From Larkinella rosea (GTDB lineage: Bacteria; Bacteroidota; Bacteroidia; Cytophagales; Spirosomataceae), in the NCBI RefSeq assembly GCF_003858635.1, contig NZ_RQJO01000010.1, positions 434,001 to 498,000 on the forward strand: 64,000 bases of DNA, given 5' to 3'. Position numbers and translations under genes: made by a program. Shown here in pieces: positions 45,542-54,700 of this stretch (within the stretch, counting starts at the first letter, position 1; every line of letters begins with the position of its first letter). The notes under the pieces were generated by a model that saw only the letters and a program-made list of their open reading frames with translations, ran no database searches and was not told the origin of the DNA.

Positions 45542-48016
45542 ATGAGAAAAACGATTCTTTCCGCCTGCCTCATCGGCAGCTTATTCGCCGGCTATCAGGC
45601 ACTTGCTCAATCCAAAACCGGAAAGTCCTACAGCGGGATTTATCCGCATCTGGCAATGTATAACAATGAGGGTGAGTGCGGTACGGGCGCGGTGGTGCCC
45701 TGGGCCGGTAAGCTCTGGGCAGTCACGTACGGCCCACATTTGCCCTTTGGCTCGTCGGATAAACTGTATGAAATCACGCCGGATCTAAAACAGATTGTCT
45801 ACACCGAAAGCACCGGAGGAACGCCCGCCAACCGGATGATTCACCCGGAAAGCAACCAGCTTTTCATCGGACCGTACGCCATCGACGCGCAGGGAAAAGT
45901 TCGGGTGATCCCGTATAAAACCATGCCGGGGCGCCATACCGGTAACGCCCGTCATTTGACCGATCCGCAAGGAAAAATCTATTACGGAACGATGGAAGAA
46001 GGATTTTACGAAGTGGATGTTAAAACCCTTGAACCGAAATTGTTGTACGAAGACGGCAATGTAAAAACCAAAAAAGGGGCCGATGAATCGAATAACCACG
46101 CGGGCGAATTGCTGCCCGGTGCGCACGGCAAAGGACTCTATTCCGGCCAGGGCGTGCTGGTGTATTCCAACAACGGCGAACCCGGTCCGCAGGCGCTTAA
46201 GCAGTTCGATATTGAATCCGGTTCGCTGTCGGAATGGAACGGCAAAGACTGGAAGGTGGTCCGGCGAAACCAGTTTGTGGAAGTAACCGGCCCCGGCGGT
46301 ATTTACGGCAACAAAAACCCGGAAACCGATCCGATCTGGGCCACGGGCTGGGATCATAAGTCGGTTTTACTGGGTGTTCGCGGTGCCGGAAGCTGGCAAT
46401 TTTATCGCTTACCCAAAGCCAGTCACAGCTACGACGGCGCCCACGGCTGGAACACCGAATGGCCCCGCATCCGCGATGTCGGCACCGCCCAAAAACCGGA
46501 TTACCTGATGACCATGCACGGTTTGTTCTGGCGGTTTCCGGGCCAGTTTTCCGCCAAAAACGCGGCAGGGATCCGGCCGCGCTCGGCGTACCTGAAAGTA
46601 ATTGGCGATTACACCCGCTGGAACGACCAACTGGTTTTCGGCTGCGACGATTCAGCGCAGAAAGAATTCCTGAACAAACGGAAGGCGAAAGGCAATATCG
46701 AAGGGCCGGGCCAATCGAATTCGAATTTGTGGTTTACCTCGCTGAATCAGCCGGATCAACTGGGGCCGAACACCGCCGAAGGAGCCGTCTGGCTGAATGA
46801 AACGGTTAAAGCCGCCGAAACCTCGGAACCGTTTCTGTTTGCGGGCTGGCCCAACCGCTCTGCCTGGATTCAGAACAACGGCGATGGCGCGGTCAGCTTT
46901 ACGTTTGAAGTGGACAAAACCGGTAACGGAAATTGGGCAACCCTGAAAACCGTGTCGGTTGGTGCCAAAAAAGCAGTCAACGTGGAATTTGCCGCCGATG
47001 CTCCCGGCGAATGGATTCGGATCAAACCGAGTCAGTCGACCAACGCATCGGCCCAGTTTTTCTACACCACCAACGATACCCGGGCAACAACGCCCAACTC
47101 CATTTTTAACGGATTGAGTTCGGTTACATCGTCCAAAACATCCGGCGGTTTGATCTACGGTTTGGGCGAAAACCGGCGCGTGCTGGGCATGGCGGCTCTG
47201 GATTATTCGGCTGGACAGGCGACTGAAGTCGGTTATTACGAACTGGATGGAAACATGAAGCTGGTTCGGAAAGAGGATGAGAAAGCGGTTTCATTTATCA
47301 AAAGCAAATTTGCGATCCCGCAAAAAGCCGTCACGATCGATGAATCGTCGGTGCTCGTGGTCGATGACAAGGGCCGACGCTGGCGGCTACCGCTGGGCAA
47401 CGACGCTTATACCGGTTTGACCAATCAGGCGGCTTTGCGGATTTGCCGGGAGGTGGCCACCGAGCGCGATCTGTTCAATGCCCACGGCACATTTTATGAG
47501 TTGCCCGCCGAAAATGCCGATGGGTACGCCAAAATCCGGCCGGTTTCGTCGCACAACCTCCGCATCAACGATTACGCGTCGTACCGGGGCTTGCTGATTA
47601 TGACCGGTCTTGATCCGAAACTGGCGACGAACAACGATCACATTGTCGTTTCAGACGATCAGAAAGCGGCCGTCTGGGCCGGTGCCATCGACGACCTCTG
47701 GAAGCTGGGCAAACCCACCGGACACGGCGGCCCCTGGAAAAATTCGAAGGTGCAGGCCAACGAACCCTCCGACCCGTACCTGATCGGTTTCTACGACCAG
47801 CGGACGCTGCAACTCTCCCACAAAGCCAGCTCGCCCGTCACGTTCACCATCGAAGCCGATCCGGTGGGCAACGGTCCGTGGATGACGTACAAAGAAGTGA
47901 CGGTCGCGCCCGGCCAGACGTTCAGTTACGTTTTTCCGAAAGGATTTCAGGCCCGCTGGATTCGGTTCAAAAGCAATAAAGATTGCGAGGCTACAACTTT
48001 TTTGCAGTACAGGTAG
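45542..48016 (+). CDS. Secreted protein of unknown family with duplicated C-terminal module
   Basis: An 824-residue protein with a signal peptide (1-22, ending ALAQ). Residues about 30-415 look like a beta-propeller (repeated GxxY/W segments such as GAVVPWAGKLWAVTYGPHLP, GNARHLTDPQGKIYYGT). Two copies of a beta-sandwich-like module follow: about 429-509 (FLFAGWPNRSAWI, VSFTFEVDKTGNGNW, EWIRIK) and about 744-824 (YLIGFYDQRTLQL, VTFTIEADPVGNGPW, RWIRFK). I do not recognise the family. Its place right after susCD suggests a glycan-binding or -cleaving enzyme, which is inference. No catalytic motif could be assigned. Confidence 0.75.
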   Translation: MRKTILSACLIGSLFAGYQALAQSKTGKSYSGIYPHLAMYNNEGECGTGAVVPWAGKLWAVTYGPHLPFGSSDKLYEITPDLKQIVYTESTGGTPANRMIHPESNQLFIGPYAIDAQGKVRVIPYKTMPGRHTGNARHLTDPQGKIYYGTMEEGFYEVDVKTLEPKLLYEDGNVKTKKGADESNNHAGELLPGAHGKGLYSGQGVLVYSNNGEPGPQALKQFDIESGSLSEWNGKDWKVVRRNQFVEVTGPGGIYGNKNPETDPIWATGWDHKSVLLGVRGAGSWQFYRLPKASHSYDGAHGWNTEWPRIRDVGTAQKPDYLMTMHGLFWRFPGQFSAKNAAGIRPRSAYLKVIGDYTRWNDQLVFGCDDSAQKEFLNKRKAKGNIEGPGQSNSNLWFTSLNQPDQLGPNTAEGAVWLNETVKAAETSEPFLFAGWPNRSAWIQNNGDGAVSFTFEVDKTGNGNWATLKTVSVGAKKAVNVEFAADAPGEWIRIKPSQSTNASAQFFYTTNDTRATTPNSIFNGLSSVTSSKTSGGLIYGLGENRRVLGMAALDYSAGQATEVGYYELDGNMKLVRKEDEKAVSFIKSKFAIPQKAVTIDESSVLVVDDKGRRWRLPLGNDAYTGLTNQAALRICREVATERDLFNAHGTFYELPAENADGYAKIRPVSSHNLRINDYASYRGLLIMTGLDPKLATNNDHIVVSDDQKAAVWAGAIDDLWKLGKPTGHGGPWKNSKVQANEPSDPYLIGFYDQRTLQLSHKASSPVTFTIEADPVGNGPWMTYKEVTVAPGQTFSYVFPKGFQARWIRFKSNKDCEATTFLQYR

Positions 48017-48203
48017 AAAAAAAGTAATTTTTAAATACCTCACCATCAATAGATTACGAAAAAATAATGAGGTACAGAATAATTTTTTCAACATTTTTTA
48101 AAACCGCGCAATCTAAAAACCGGGACCGTTCGTACGTATTTATAACGCGGTGAAGAGTTCTATGGAGGTAGTACGCTTCATCAGCCATACACGTTTCCGA
48201 CAG

Positions 48204-48235
48204 AAAGTCCAGAGGCTCAGCTACTGGACTTTTTC
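48204..48235 (+). terminator. Rho-independent terminator
   Basis: AAAGTCCAG (48204-48212) pairs with CTGGACTTT (48224-48232) and is followed by more T. It lies 188 nt after the upstream stop codon. Confidence 0.75.
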
Positions 48236-48282
48236 GTTTCCGGATGTGCCGGTTTGTGCACTGTCAAGGCGATATCTTTTGT

Positions 48283-48290
48283 TATCTTTG
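48283..48290 (+). promoter_or_regulatory. Candidate -7 promoter element
   Basis: TATCTTTG matches TAnnTTTG exactly, 34 nt before the ATG at 48325. The -33 region is poor. Confidence 0.4.
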
Positions 48291-48324
48291 TCATAGCCGG
48301 TTTTCTTTAATCAACCGGATTTCT

Positions 48325-48894
48325 ATGCAAGACATTGAACCTTTTTATAACTGGGAGAAGTGGTATAGCTCGACGGACGATCCGAATTCGCCTTTTTTCG
48401 GCCGCGAGTACAACATGAATCAGTACACCAATACGATTTATGGCTATTATATTCACCCCCTTTGGGACGAAATCGGGTCGGAGACGTTGTATTGCAAGAT
48501 TCTCTTTGCCGATTACGACCGCCGGTTTGTGGTCATCGAACTGTTTGGGGAGTGGAATGATACCCTGCACAATGATATCATGTACCTGAAACGGCAGGTG
48601 ATCGATCCGCTGGTGAATGAGAACATCAATAAGTTCATTCTGATGGGCGAAAACATCCTGAATTTCCACGGTTCCGACGACAGTTATTACGAAGAGTGGT
48701 TTGAAGAAGTGGAAGACGGCTGGATTGCGTGCGTCAATTTTCGCGATTTTGTGGAGAGTGAATTGAAACGGTACCGGCTCGATTATTACCTGAATTTTGG
48801 CGGGACGCTCGATGAAATCGATAACTGGCGGACGCTGAAACCGGCCGCTTTTTTCGAACTGGTCAATAGTTTAATTATTAGAAGATTAGGTTAA
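48325..48894 (+). CDS. Hypothetical acidic protein
   Basis: A 189-residue soluble protein rich in aromatic and acidic residues (SDDSYYEEWFEEVEDGW). It has no signal peptide or membrane helix. Alternating strands and helices (KILFADYDRRFVVIELFGEW, NKFILMGENIL) suggest an alpha/beta fold. I do not recognise a named family. The ATG at 48325 fits a -7 element 34 nt upstream; the longer frame passes through the promoter. Confidence 0.65.
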   Translation: MQDIEPFYNWEKWYSSTDDPNSPFFGREYNMNQYTNTIYGYYIHPLWDEIGSETLYCKILFADYDRRFVVIELFGEWNDTLHNDIMYLKRQVIDPLVNENINKFILMGENILNFHGSDDSYYEEWFEEVEDGWIACVNFRDFVESELKRYRLDYYLNFGGTLDEIDNWRTLKPAAFFELVNSLIIRRLG

Positions 48895-49003
48895 TCAAAC
48901 GTTCATAAATGATTGGATTTTTACCAGCGTTATCTAACTTTTCTACCACAGGATCGTTTTCTTTTTGATAACTGGTATTTGTTTCTAATCAATTTTTGAC
49001 GAG

Positions 49004-49477
49004 ATGACCGGCCCATTAGCAGTACTCCTTGTAGGCACGCCCAACCCTGAACTTCAGGCGTTGGGCAAATCGTTCCGCAAATTTGGCGTGTCACACCGGC
49101 ATTTGTCGGCCGGGGAAGACGGTGCGATGGATGCCTATTTCCAGAAGGGTTTGGCGGATGCCTTATTTGTTCCGACGCTGATTATGCTGGACATGGACAC
49201 CTGCGATCCGGAGCCTGTTTTAAGCTTATTGAAGCACCATTCCGTCCTTCGACGCATTCCGGTAATTATTTACGGCCAGGGAAACGACCCGGAACGGGTT
49301 CACCTGGCCTATCGACTTGGGGCCACCTGCTACCTGCCCAAACCCGAAAGCTGGGATACCTCCATGCCTCATTTCTGTTCCTACTGGAAAAAGCGCGTCG
49401 CGCTGCCAGCCATCAAAGTGGAAGACATTTTAGCAACCAACCCATACCCTAATCAGAGCAACCGTAAGCGACATTAA
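49004..49477 (+). CDS. Degenerate receiver-domain protein
   Basis: A 157-residue protein resembling a CheY-like receiver. The phospho-acceptor region is LIMLDMDT (Asp63 or Asp65), the switch region PVIIYGQGND and the lysine in YLPKP (Lys113) are present. The N-terminal acidic pair is missing: beta-1 is followed by GTPNPE instead of DD, so phosphorylation chemistry is doubtful. It lies 51 bp before a canonical receiver gene on the same strand. Confidence 0.7.
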   Translation: MTGPLAVLLVGTPNPELQALGKSFRKFGVSHRHLSAGEDGAMDAYFQKGLADALFVPTLIMLDMDTCDPEPVLSLLKHHSVLRRIPVIIYGQGNDPERVHLAYRLGATCYLPKPESWDTSMPHFCSYWKKRVALPAIKVEDILATNPYPNQSNRKRH

Positions 49478-49528
49478 CGCTTTTTTTCCGGCAATTAGCG
49501 AAGAGTCGGATGCGGTTTTACACAACGT

Positions 49529-49951
49529 ATGAAAAACAGACCAATTATAGCTGTCGTAGACGATGACGAAGATGATCTATTTTTGATACAGGAAGCCTTT
49601 AAAGCGTGTTTGAAAGAGGAGAAAGTGATATTGGCGAACAGCGGACAGGATCTGCTGGCACGGCTTGAAACGTTACCTATTTTACCTTCGTTTTTACTAC
49701 TAGACCTGAATATGCCGCTGATGAGCGGTTTTGAGGTATTGGGAAAACTCCGGGCTGACTCCCGGTATAACCTGATGCCCGTCCTGATTTTCAGTACCTC
49801 CAGCGCACAACCCGACATTGATCGGGCGTATGAACTGGGCGCAAATTCGTATGTGAAAAAACCGGTTTCGTTTCACGAATATCAATCGGTGGTCGAAGAT
49901 CTCTGCAATTTCTGGCTGAACATTGCCTCAACGCCATCCAGTCGGATTTAG
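49529..49951 (+). CDS. Single-domain response regulator (CheY/Rcp1-like)
   Basis: A 140-residue stand-alone receiver. All key residues are present: acidic pocket Asp11-Asp13, acceptor Asp59 (LLLDLNMP), switch Thr/Ser near 89-91 (IFSTSS) and Lys111 (YVKKP). There is no output domain, so it should act by protein contact with a histidine kinase or another partner. No kinase gene is in the window. It probably shares a transcript with the preceding degenerate receiver. Confidence 0.92.
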   Translation: MKNRPIIAVVDDDEDDLFLIQEAFKACLKEEKVILANSGQDLLARLETLPILPSFLLLDLNMPLMSGFEVLGKLRADSRYNLMPVLIFSTSSAQPDIDRAYELGANSYVKKPVSFHEYQSVVEDLCNFWLNIASTPSSRI

Positions 49952-50064
49952 CAGGAGTACCCATAACCGGAAGTGGTTTTCCATTTATCAGCTTTCATTC
50001 CAAAAACCTTTTCTCCTGCTCGTAGTTAGTAGTGGTATCTATTCATTAACTCGTAACAAACGGT

Positions 50065-50991
50065 ATGGAATCGAATGTATTTCATGATTCGCAACAAGCG
50101 GATTTAGTATCCAACGAAAACGCTGATACAAAATATGGCCAGGATCAGGCCGATACGCATATGGTCAAATTGGTGGATGGGAAACTCGTTTCTACTGCCC
50201 ATCTGGAAACGGAAGTCACGGACGATTTAAGCGACCGGTACGCGGATGATGTCGAACGAGGTTTGAATTCGCCAAACCAACGGACGTTCGACATTGTAGA
50301 CATCAAATCCGATCATCCGCAGGCCGATATGATCCCGGAATTGCCATCAACGCCCGACCCGAGTAATCCGATACCGCCCTCACCGGATTCGCCCAATCCG
50401 CCGGTGCCCCATACGCCGGGTCCCGAAATTCCGGATTTACCGTCAACGCCCCATCCCAATAAACCCGAAATTACGGAACCAAGTGAACCGGGTCGGTCAC
50501 ACGAAGTGAACAATTCGGGCCATTCGGACAACCAGATTTCCCACCAGGATTCGGCGCGAGATACGCCAACCAGCGCTATCGCGGATACAATGCCGGGCGC
50601 AGATGTGCCGACGCAGAGCCAGGACCCCGCCAAAAACGAGGAACTACCGGAGTTTTTAGGAACCTATGGAAGACAGCACCCAGACGGCCCGGGACCCGAT
50701 AACTATAGCAAGCCGAAAACCGACGAAGGCATGACGGAAAAACCGGATACCGGCTCATCCGAACATCCGTATGATGTAAACGACAAGGATCGGGAACCCC
50801 ATCAGGAGGGTGAACGCCCGCAGGAAACCGCCCAGATGCTGGAACAACCGAGGGAAACGCTGGACGAAAGCGCCATCAAAAAACAGCCGATGCAGGAAAA
50901 CACAGCAACACCCGCTTCTGAAATGAAATCGACCGATCAACTCGATCGGAAATACAATGATTCCGACGCAGCACGGGAAGACGTGATCTAA
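50065..50991 (+). CDS. Proline-rich disordered hypothetical protein
   Basis: A 308-residue acidic, low-complexity protein without signal peptide, membrane helix or recognisable domain. The central part (about 95-150) is built from near-repeats of Pro/Ser/Asn/Asp (LPSTPDPSNPIPPSPDSPN, LPSTPHPNKPEITEPSEPG). The rest is rich in D, E, Q, H and N, as in intrinsically disordered stress or hydration proteins. A clean ATG, intact frame and a terminator behind it support a real gene. Confidence 0.65.
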   Translation: MESNVFHDSQQADLVSNENADTKYGQDQADTHMVKLVDGKLVSTAHLETEVTDDLSDRYADDVERGLNSPNQRTFDIVDIKSDHPQADMIPELPSTPDPSNPIPPSPDSPNPPVPHTPGPEIPDLPSTPHPNKPEITEPSEPGRSHEVNNSGHSDNQISHQDSARDTPTSAIADTMPGADVPTQSQDPAKNEELPEFLGTYGRQHPDGPGPDNYSKPKTDEGMTEKPDTGSSEHPYDVNDKDREPHQEGERPQETAQMLEQPRETLDESAIKKQPMQENTATPASEMKSTDQLDRKYNDSDAAREDVI

Positions 50992-51021
50992 CTCCCTTTG
51001 ATTCATACTTCTGGTAAAATA

Positions 51022-51058
51022 ACAAAACGGCCCTGCCTGCGTGGTGGGGTCGTTTTTG
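51022..51058 (+). terminator. Rho-independent terminator after the proline-rich gene
   Basis: AAAACGGCCC at the left pairs with GGGGTCGTTTT at the right (one G-T pair), followed by TTTT. It lies 31 nt past the stop codon. Confidence 0.75.
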
Positions 51059-51193
51059 TCTTACAACGGATTACCCGATTCCCGTTTAGCCGAAGCCATT
51101 AAATAAGGAAGTGCGGTTTTCTCCATTGTTTTCAGGAACGTGGGTTAAACGGTTTGTTAAAGCTGAGGTAAAAATCATTCGATAGAAAACGTT

Positions 51194-51730
51194 ATGGACA
51201 GCATTAATCAGCAGCAACCCGAAGAAAATCACCAGGATCTGGCCGGAACGGAAGCCGGCAAAAAGATTAAAGAACTGGTTGGAAAAAGCAATACGTGTTA
51301 TTTCTGCACCAAGATCACGACCGGGAAACCGCTGACAACCCGGCCCATGTCGGTACAAAAGGTCGATGATGCGGGCAATTTCTGGTTTTTAAGTGCCGAT
51401 GACAGCCATAAAAATGCCGAAATTCAGGTCGACCAGCAGGTTCAACTCCTGTTTCAGGGTTCCGACTATTCTGATTTTCTGAGCATTTACGGCGTGGCGA
51501 CTATCTCCAAAGATAAACAACTGATCAAAGAGCTATGGGGGTCGCTCTTAAAAACGTGGTTTACTGAAGGAATTGATGACCCGCGAATTACAGTTATTCA
51601 CGTTAAAACGCAGGAAGGCTATTATTGGGACAACAAACACGGCAATGCGGTGGCCTTTGTCAAAATAGCGGCCGGGGCTATACTGGGTAAAACCCTCGAC
51701 GACTCGATTGAAGGAAATCTAACGGTTTAA
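51194..51730 (+). CDS. FMN-split-barrel general stress protein (pyridoxamine 5'-phosphate oxidase-like)
   Basis: A 178-residue protein of the pyridoxamine-phosphate-oxidase-like superfamily, close to general stress protein 26. The core is TCYFCTKITTGKPLTTRPMSV, FWFLSADDSHKNAEI and QLLFQGSDYSDFLSIYGVA, then WFTEGIDDPRITVIHV. Such proteins bind FMN or FAD and respond to stress; oxidase activity on PNP is unlikely. It stands alone, convergent with the DUF1080 giant across a hairpin at 51740-51765. Confidence 0.88.
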   Translation: MDSINQQQPEENHQDLAGTEAGKKIKELVGKSNTCYFCTKITTGKPLTTRPMSVQKVDDAGNFWFLSADDSHKNAEIQVDQQVQLLFQGSDYSDFLSIYGVATISKDKQLIKELWGSLLKTWFTEGIDDPRITVIHVKTQEGYYWDNKHGNAVAFVKIAAGAILGKTLDDSIEGNLTV

Positions 51731-51739
51731 GAACGGAAC

Positions 51740-51765
51740 GGGGCACGGTGTACAAACCGTGCCCC
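51740..51765. terminator. Hairpin between convergent genes
   Basis: GGGGCACGGT (51740-51749) and ACCGTGCCCC (51756-51765) form a perfect 10-bp stem with a 6-nt loop. No direct T run follows on the plus strand, so termination strength is uncertain. Confidence 0.55.
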
Positions 51766-51782
51766 AACCCAGTTTGGTCATT

Positions 51783-54700
51783 TTATTTTGACAGCTCCTT
51801 CACGCGAATATTCCGAAACCGCAACACCGAACCGTGGCCCAGAAATCCGATGTAGCCCGATTTGCGTAGTAAACCGGGGTGTTCTTTGTGATCCATCGTA
51901 CCGTTTTTGCTGGCTTCAGCAATGTCGCCATTCAAAATCTGAGTGCCATTCAGTACAACTTTTACCTGATTGCCTTTCACGGTTACTTCTTCGTAATTCC
52001 ATTCACCCAGCGGTTTCAGCGCCCCGCGTTTGGCCGGAATCACCCCGTAAACCGAACCGTGGTACTGATACGGCTCCAGTTTTTTGTAGATCTCGGCGTC
52101 GTTGTCCAGAATCTGCAATTCCATCCCCGCATAAGCCGCGTCGCCCGTCAGCGGGGCGCGGATTCCGAGTCCATTGTTTGCGCCGGGTGTTAATTGAAAC
52201 TCAAACCGGAACACGAAATCGCTGTACTCTTTCTGCGTATACAGATTGCCTTTGCCACCATTGTTGTACCAGACCATATCGCCATCTTCGGCGACATAAT
52301 CTTTGGTATTACCGGTCCATTTACTGAAATCCGTACCGTCAAAAAGCAACTCAAAGCCGTCTTTCTTTTCGGCCTCGGTCAAGGCATACGGTTTGGGCTG
52401 CGGCAATTCCTTGACGTAAATATTCCGGTACGCGACGTACGTGCCGTGCGCCTGTAATTCAAGCTGTTCCGACGGAAAAATGGGCAGGCTACGATCCCAG
52501 TAGTTTTCCAGAACCGTGTTGTCCGTTACCAGAACGCCGTTCAGATAAACTGTCACCCGCTCGCCTTTCATGATGATGCGGAACGTATTCCACTCGCCCA
52601 CCGGATTGTCGGCTTTTTTCAGCGGTTTGCTTTCGAATTTCTGGTTGTTATACAAGCCACCCGACCCCACCTGCGCGCCCACATTTGTGCGGGCCGGGTC
52701 CCAAATCTGCACCTGCGGAGTTCCTCTCAGGTAAACACCGGCATCGCCATCTTTGGTAATTTTCCAGTCGACCAGCATTTCAAAGTCCTTGTACTGTTTT
52801 TCCGTACAGATGTTGTCGCCGTGCCCGCCAAAAACCAGCAAACCGTCTTTCACCGACCAGCCACTGCGCATGATCTCATCCGCTTTTTGCTGTTTCAGCG
52901 CCAGTGAATCGGCACTCATTTTACTCCGTTTGATCGGATTGGCAACCAGTCCTTTCCAGCCCGTCAGGTCTTTTCCGTTGAACAACGCCACAAAACCGTC
53001 GCCCGGCGGCAGAGCCAGCAAGCGGTTTTGAATAGCCTGCCGCTGGGATTCGCTTTCGGGACCGTTCAGGAGTTTACCGGTTTTTTCCAGCAGCGTCCGC
53101 ACGGTTTTGCCCGTAAAATCCCGGTTTGGTGCAGCAACCGCCCAAACCGTAACCGCAGCCTGCTGCTGCAACGCCGGGTCGTCGAGGTATTGCCCCGCAA
53201 AAACGAGCGCTAAAAACGTCCGGCAGCGGCTCACGCCTTTTAGAATTTCAACTTTCTGTTGCGGAGTCCGGGCAACGTCCATCGCATCCCGAAGCAGCAA
53301 TAACCGCTGGTCGGCGGGAAACGACAAGCGATTGATCATGGCAATATACCCATTCAAAGCCGACTCCGCAGCTACACTATTTTGCCGCGCAATTGCCAGC
53401 AAAGCCGGAGCCGCATCGGGCGTCGTCCAGTCCGCCAAAGCCGCAACGGCCGCCGGTTGCACCATTCCGTCTCCTTTATCAAACGATTGCTGTACAATCT
53501 GTAAGGCTTTGGGTCCACCGACGCCCGCCAGCGTTCCCAAAAAACGCGCCTGAGCAGCGGTTGGCGCCTGCTGCATCGTTTCCACCAGCAAATCCGTCCG
53601 CTGACTGGAATCGCCCGCCGAAACCGTTGCGGCCACAATCGCCTGTTGCAGCGAACGAATGGCTTTGGGCTGCGTGGCGTTGGTCAGCAAAGTCACCAGT
53701 TGCGGCAGTTGTTCTTTTGTAACCAGCGATGGCAAAGCTGCAGCAGCCGCCAGACTAATGGCTGAATCCTTTTCCTGCGCCTGAGCCATGACCTGTTGCA
53801 CGCTCGACTCGGCAGCGCGCGCACCCAGAATCGACAATAAAGCCGCCCGGGCTTCGGCGGGCATACTGGTCAGGCTATGCGTCACCTGCGCCACTACCTG
53901 TGGGCCTTTAATGGTCAGAATGGCATCTTTGACCGCCGTAATATCTGCCGATGAACCGCGTTTCATCAGTTCCAGCAAAGCCGGTAAAGCGGTTTGCTGA
54001 CCCGTTTGAGCCACGGCGGAAATGGCCGCCAGTCGAACCGCCTGATCGGCACTTTTCAATCCCGTCCCCAAAGCTGATGTCAGAGCGGGATCGCCGGTAG
54101 CACCTAATTGCGTGATCAAATCCGCCTGAATCGCACCCGTATTTTTTTCGATCAATTTGGCCAGCTGTGCGTTAACCGCTTTATTCTTTAAACCCGTTGC
54201 CAGTTTCAAAGCCGCTACCCGGTATTGAGCCGATGGATCAGCAACCGCTGCCGTTAGCAGGGGCAGGCTTTTCTCTTTATTAAAATCAACCAGCAATCGT
54301 AACGCAGCCGTGCGGGTATGCACCTGTTTATCGCCCACGCTCTCCTGCAACAGTTTTCGGGCCAGCGCGTCGGCCTGTGGTTTTTTCCCCGAAACCGCCA
54401 ATTGATGGAGGTAATCCAGGTAACTGGCCGTGGCTTCCGTTACGTCATAGGTATAACCGCTCTCCTGCGCGGCTTTCGCCAAAACCGGTCCGGCGGCTGG
54501 GGCGGCCAGTCGGGCCAGCGCATACATGGCTACTTTGCTCACTTTTTTATCGCTCTCTCCCACCAACGGAATCAAGGCCGAAGCAGCCGGTTGATACCGA
54601 CTGTCGCCCAGGGCCTTCACCAATGAAAGCTGAGTGGTTCCCTGCGATTCTTTTAAGGCTTGTAAAACCGCTTTTTCCGCCGACGGCGTATTGATTTTCA

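Larger units (their letters stand above)
48017..48324. other. Intergenic region with terminator and possible small transcript
   Basis: About 308 bp. It contains a small inverted repeat TACCTCA/TGAGGTA (about 48040-48076), the terminator at 48204-48235 and a -7-like element at 48283-48290. No open reading frame is convincing. Confidence 0.5.
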
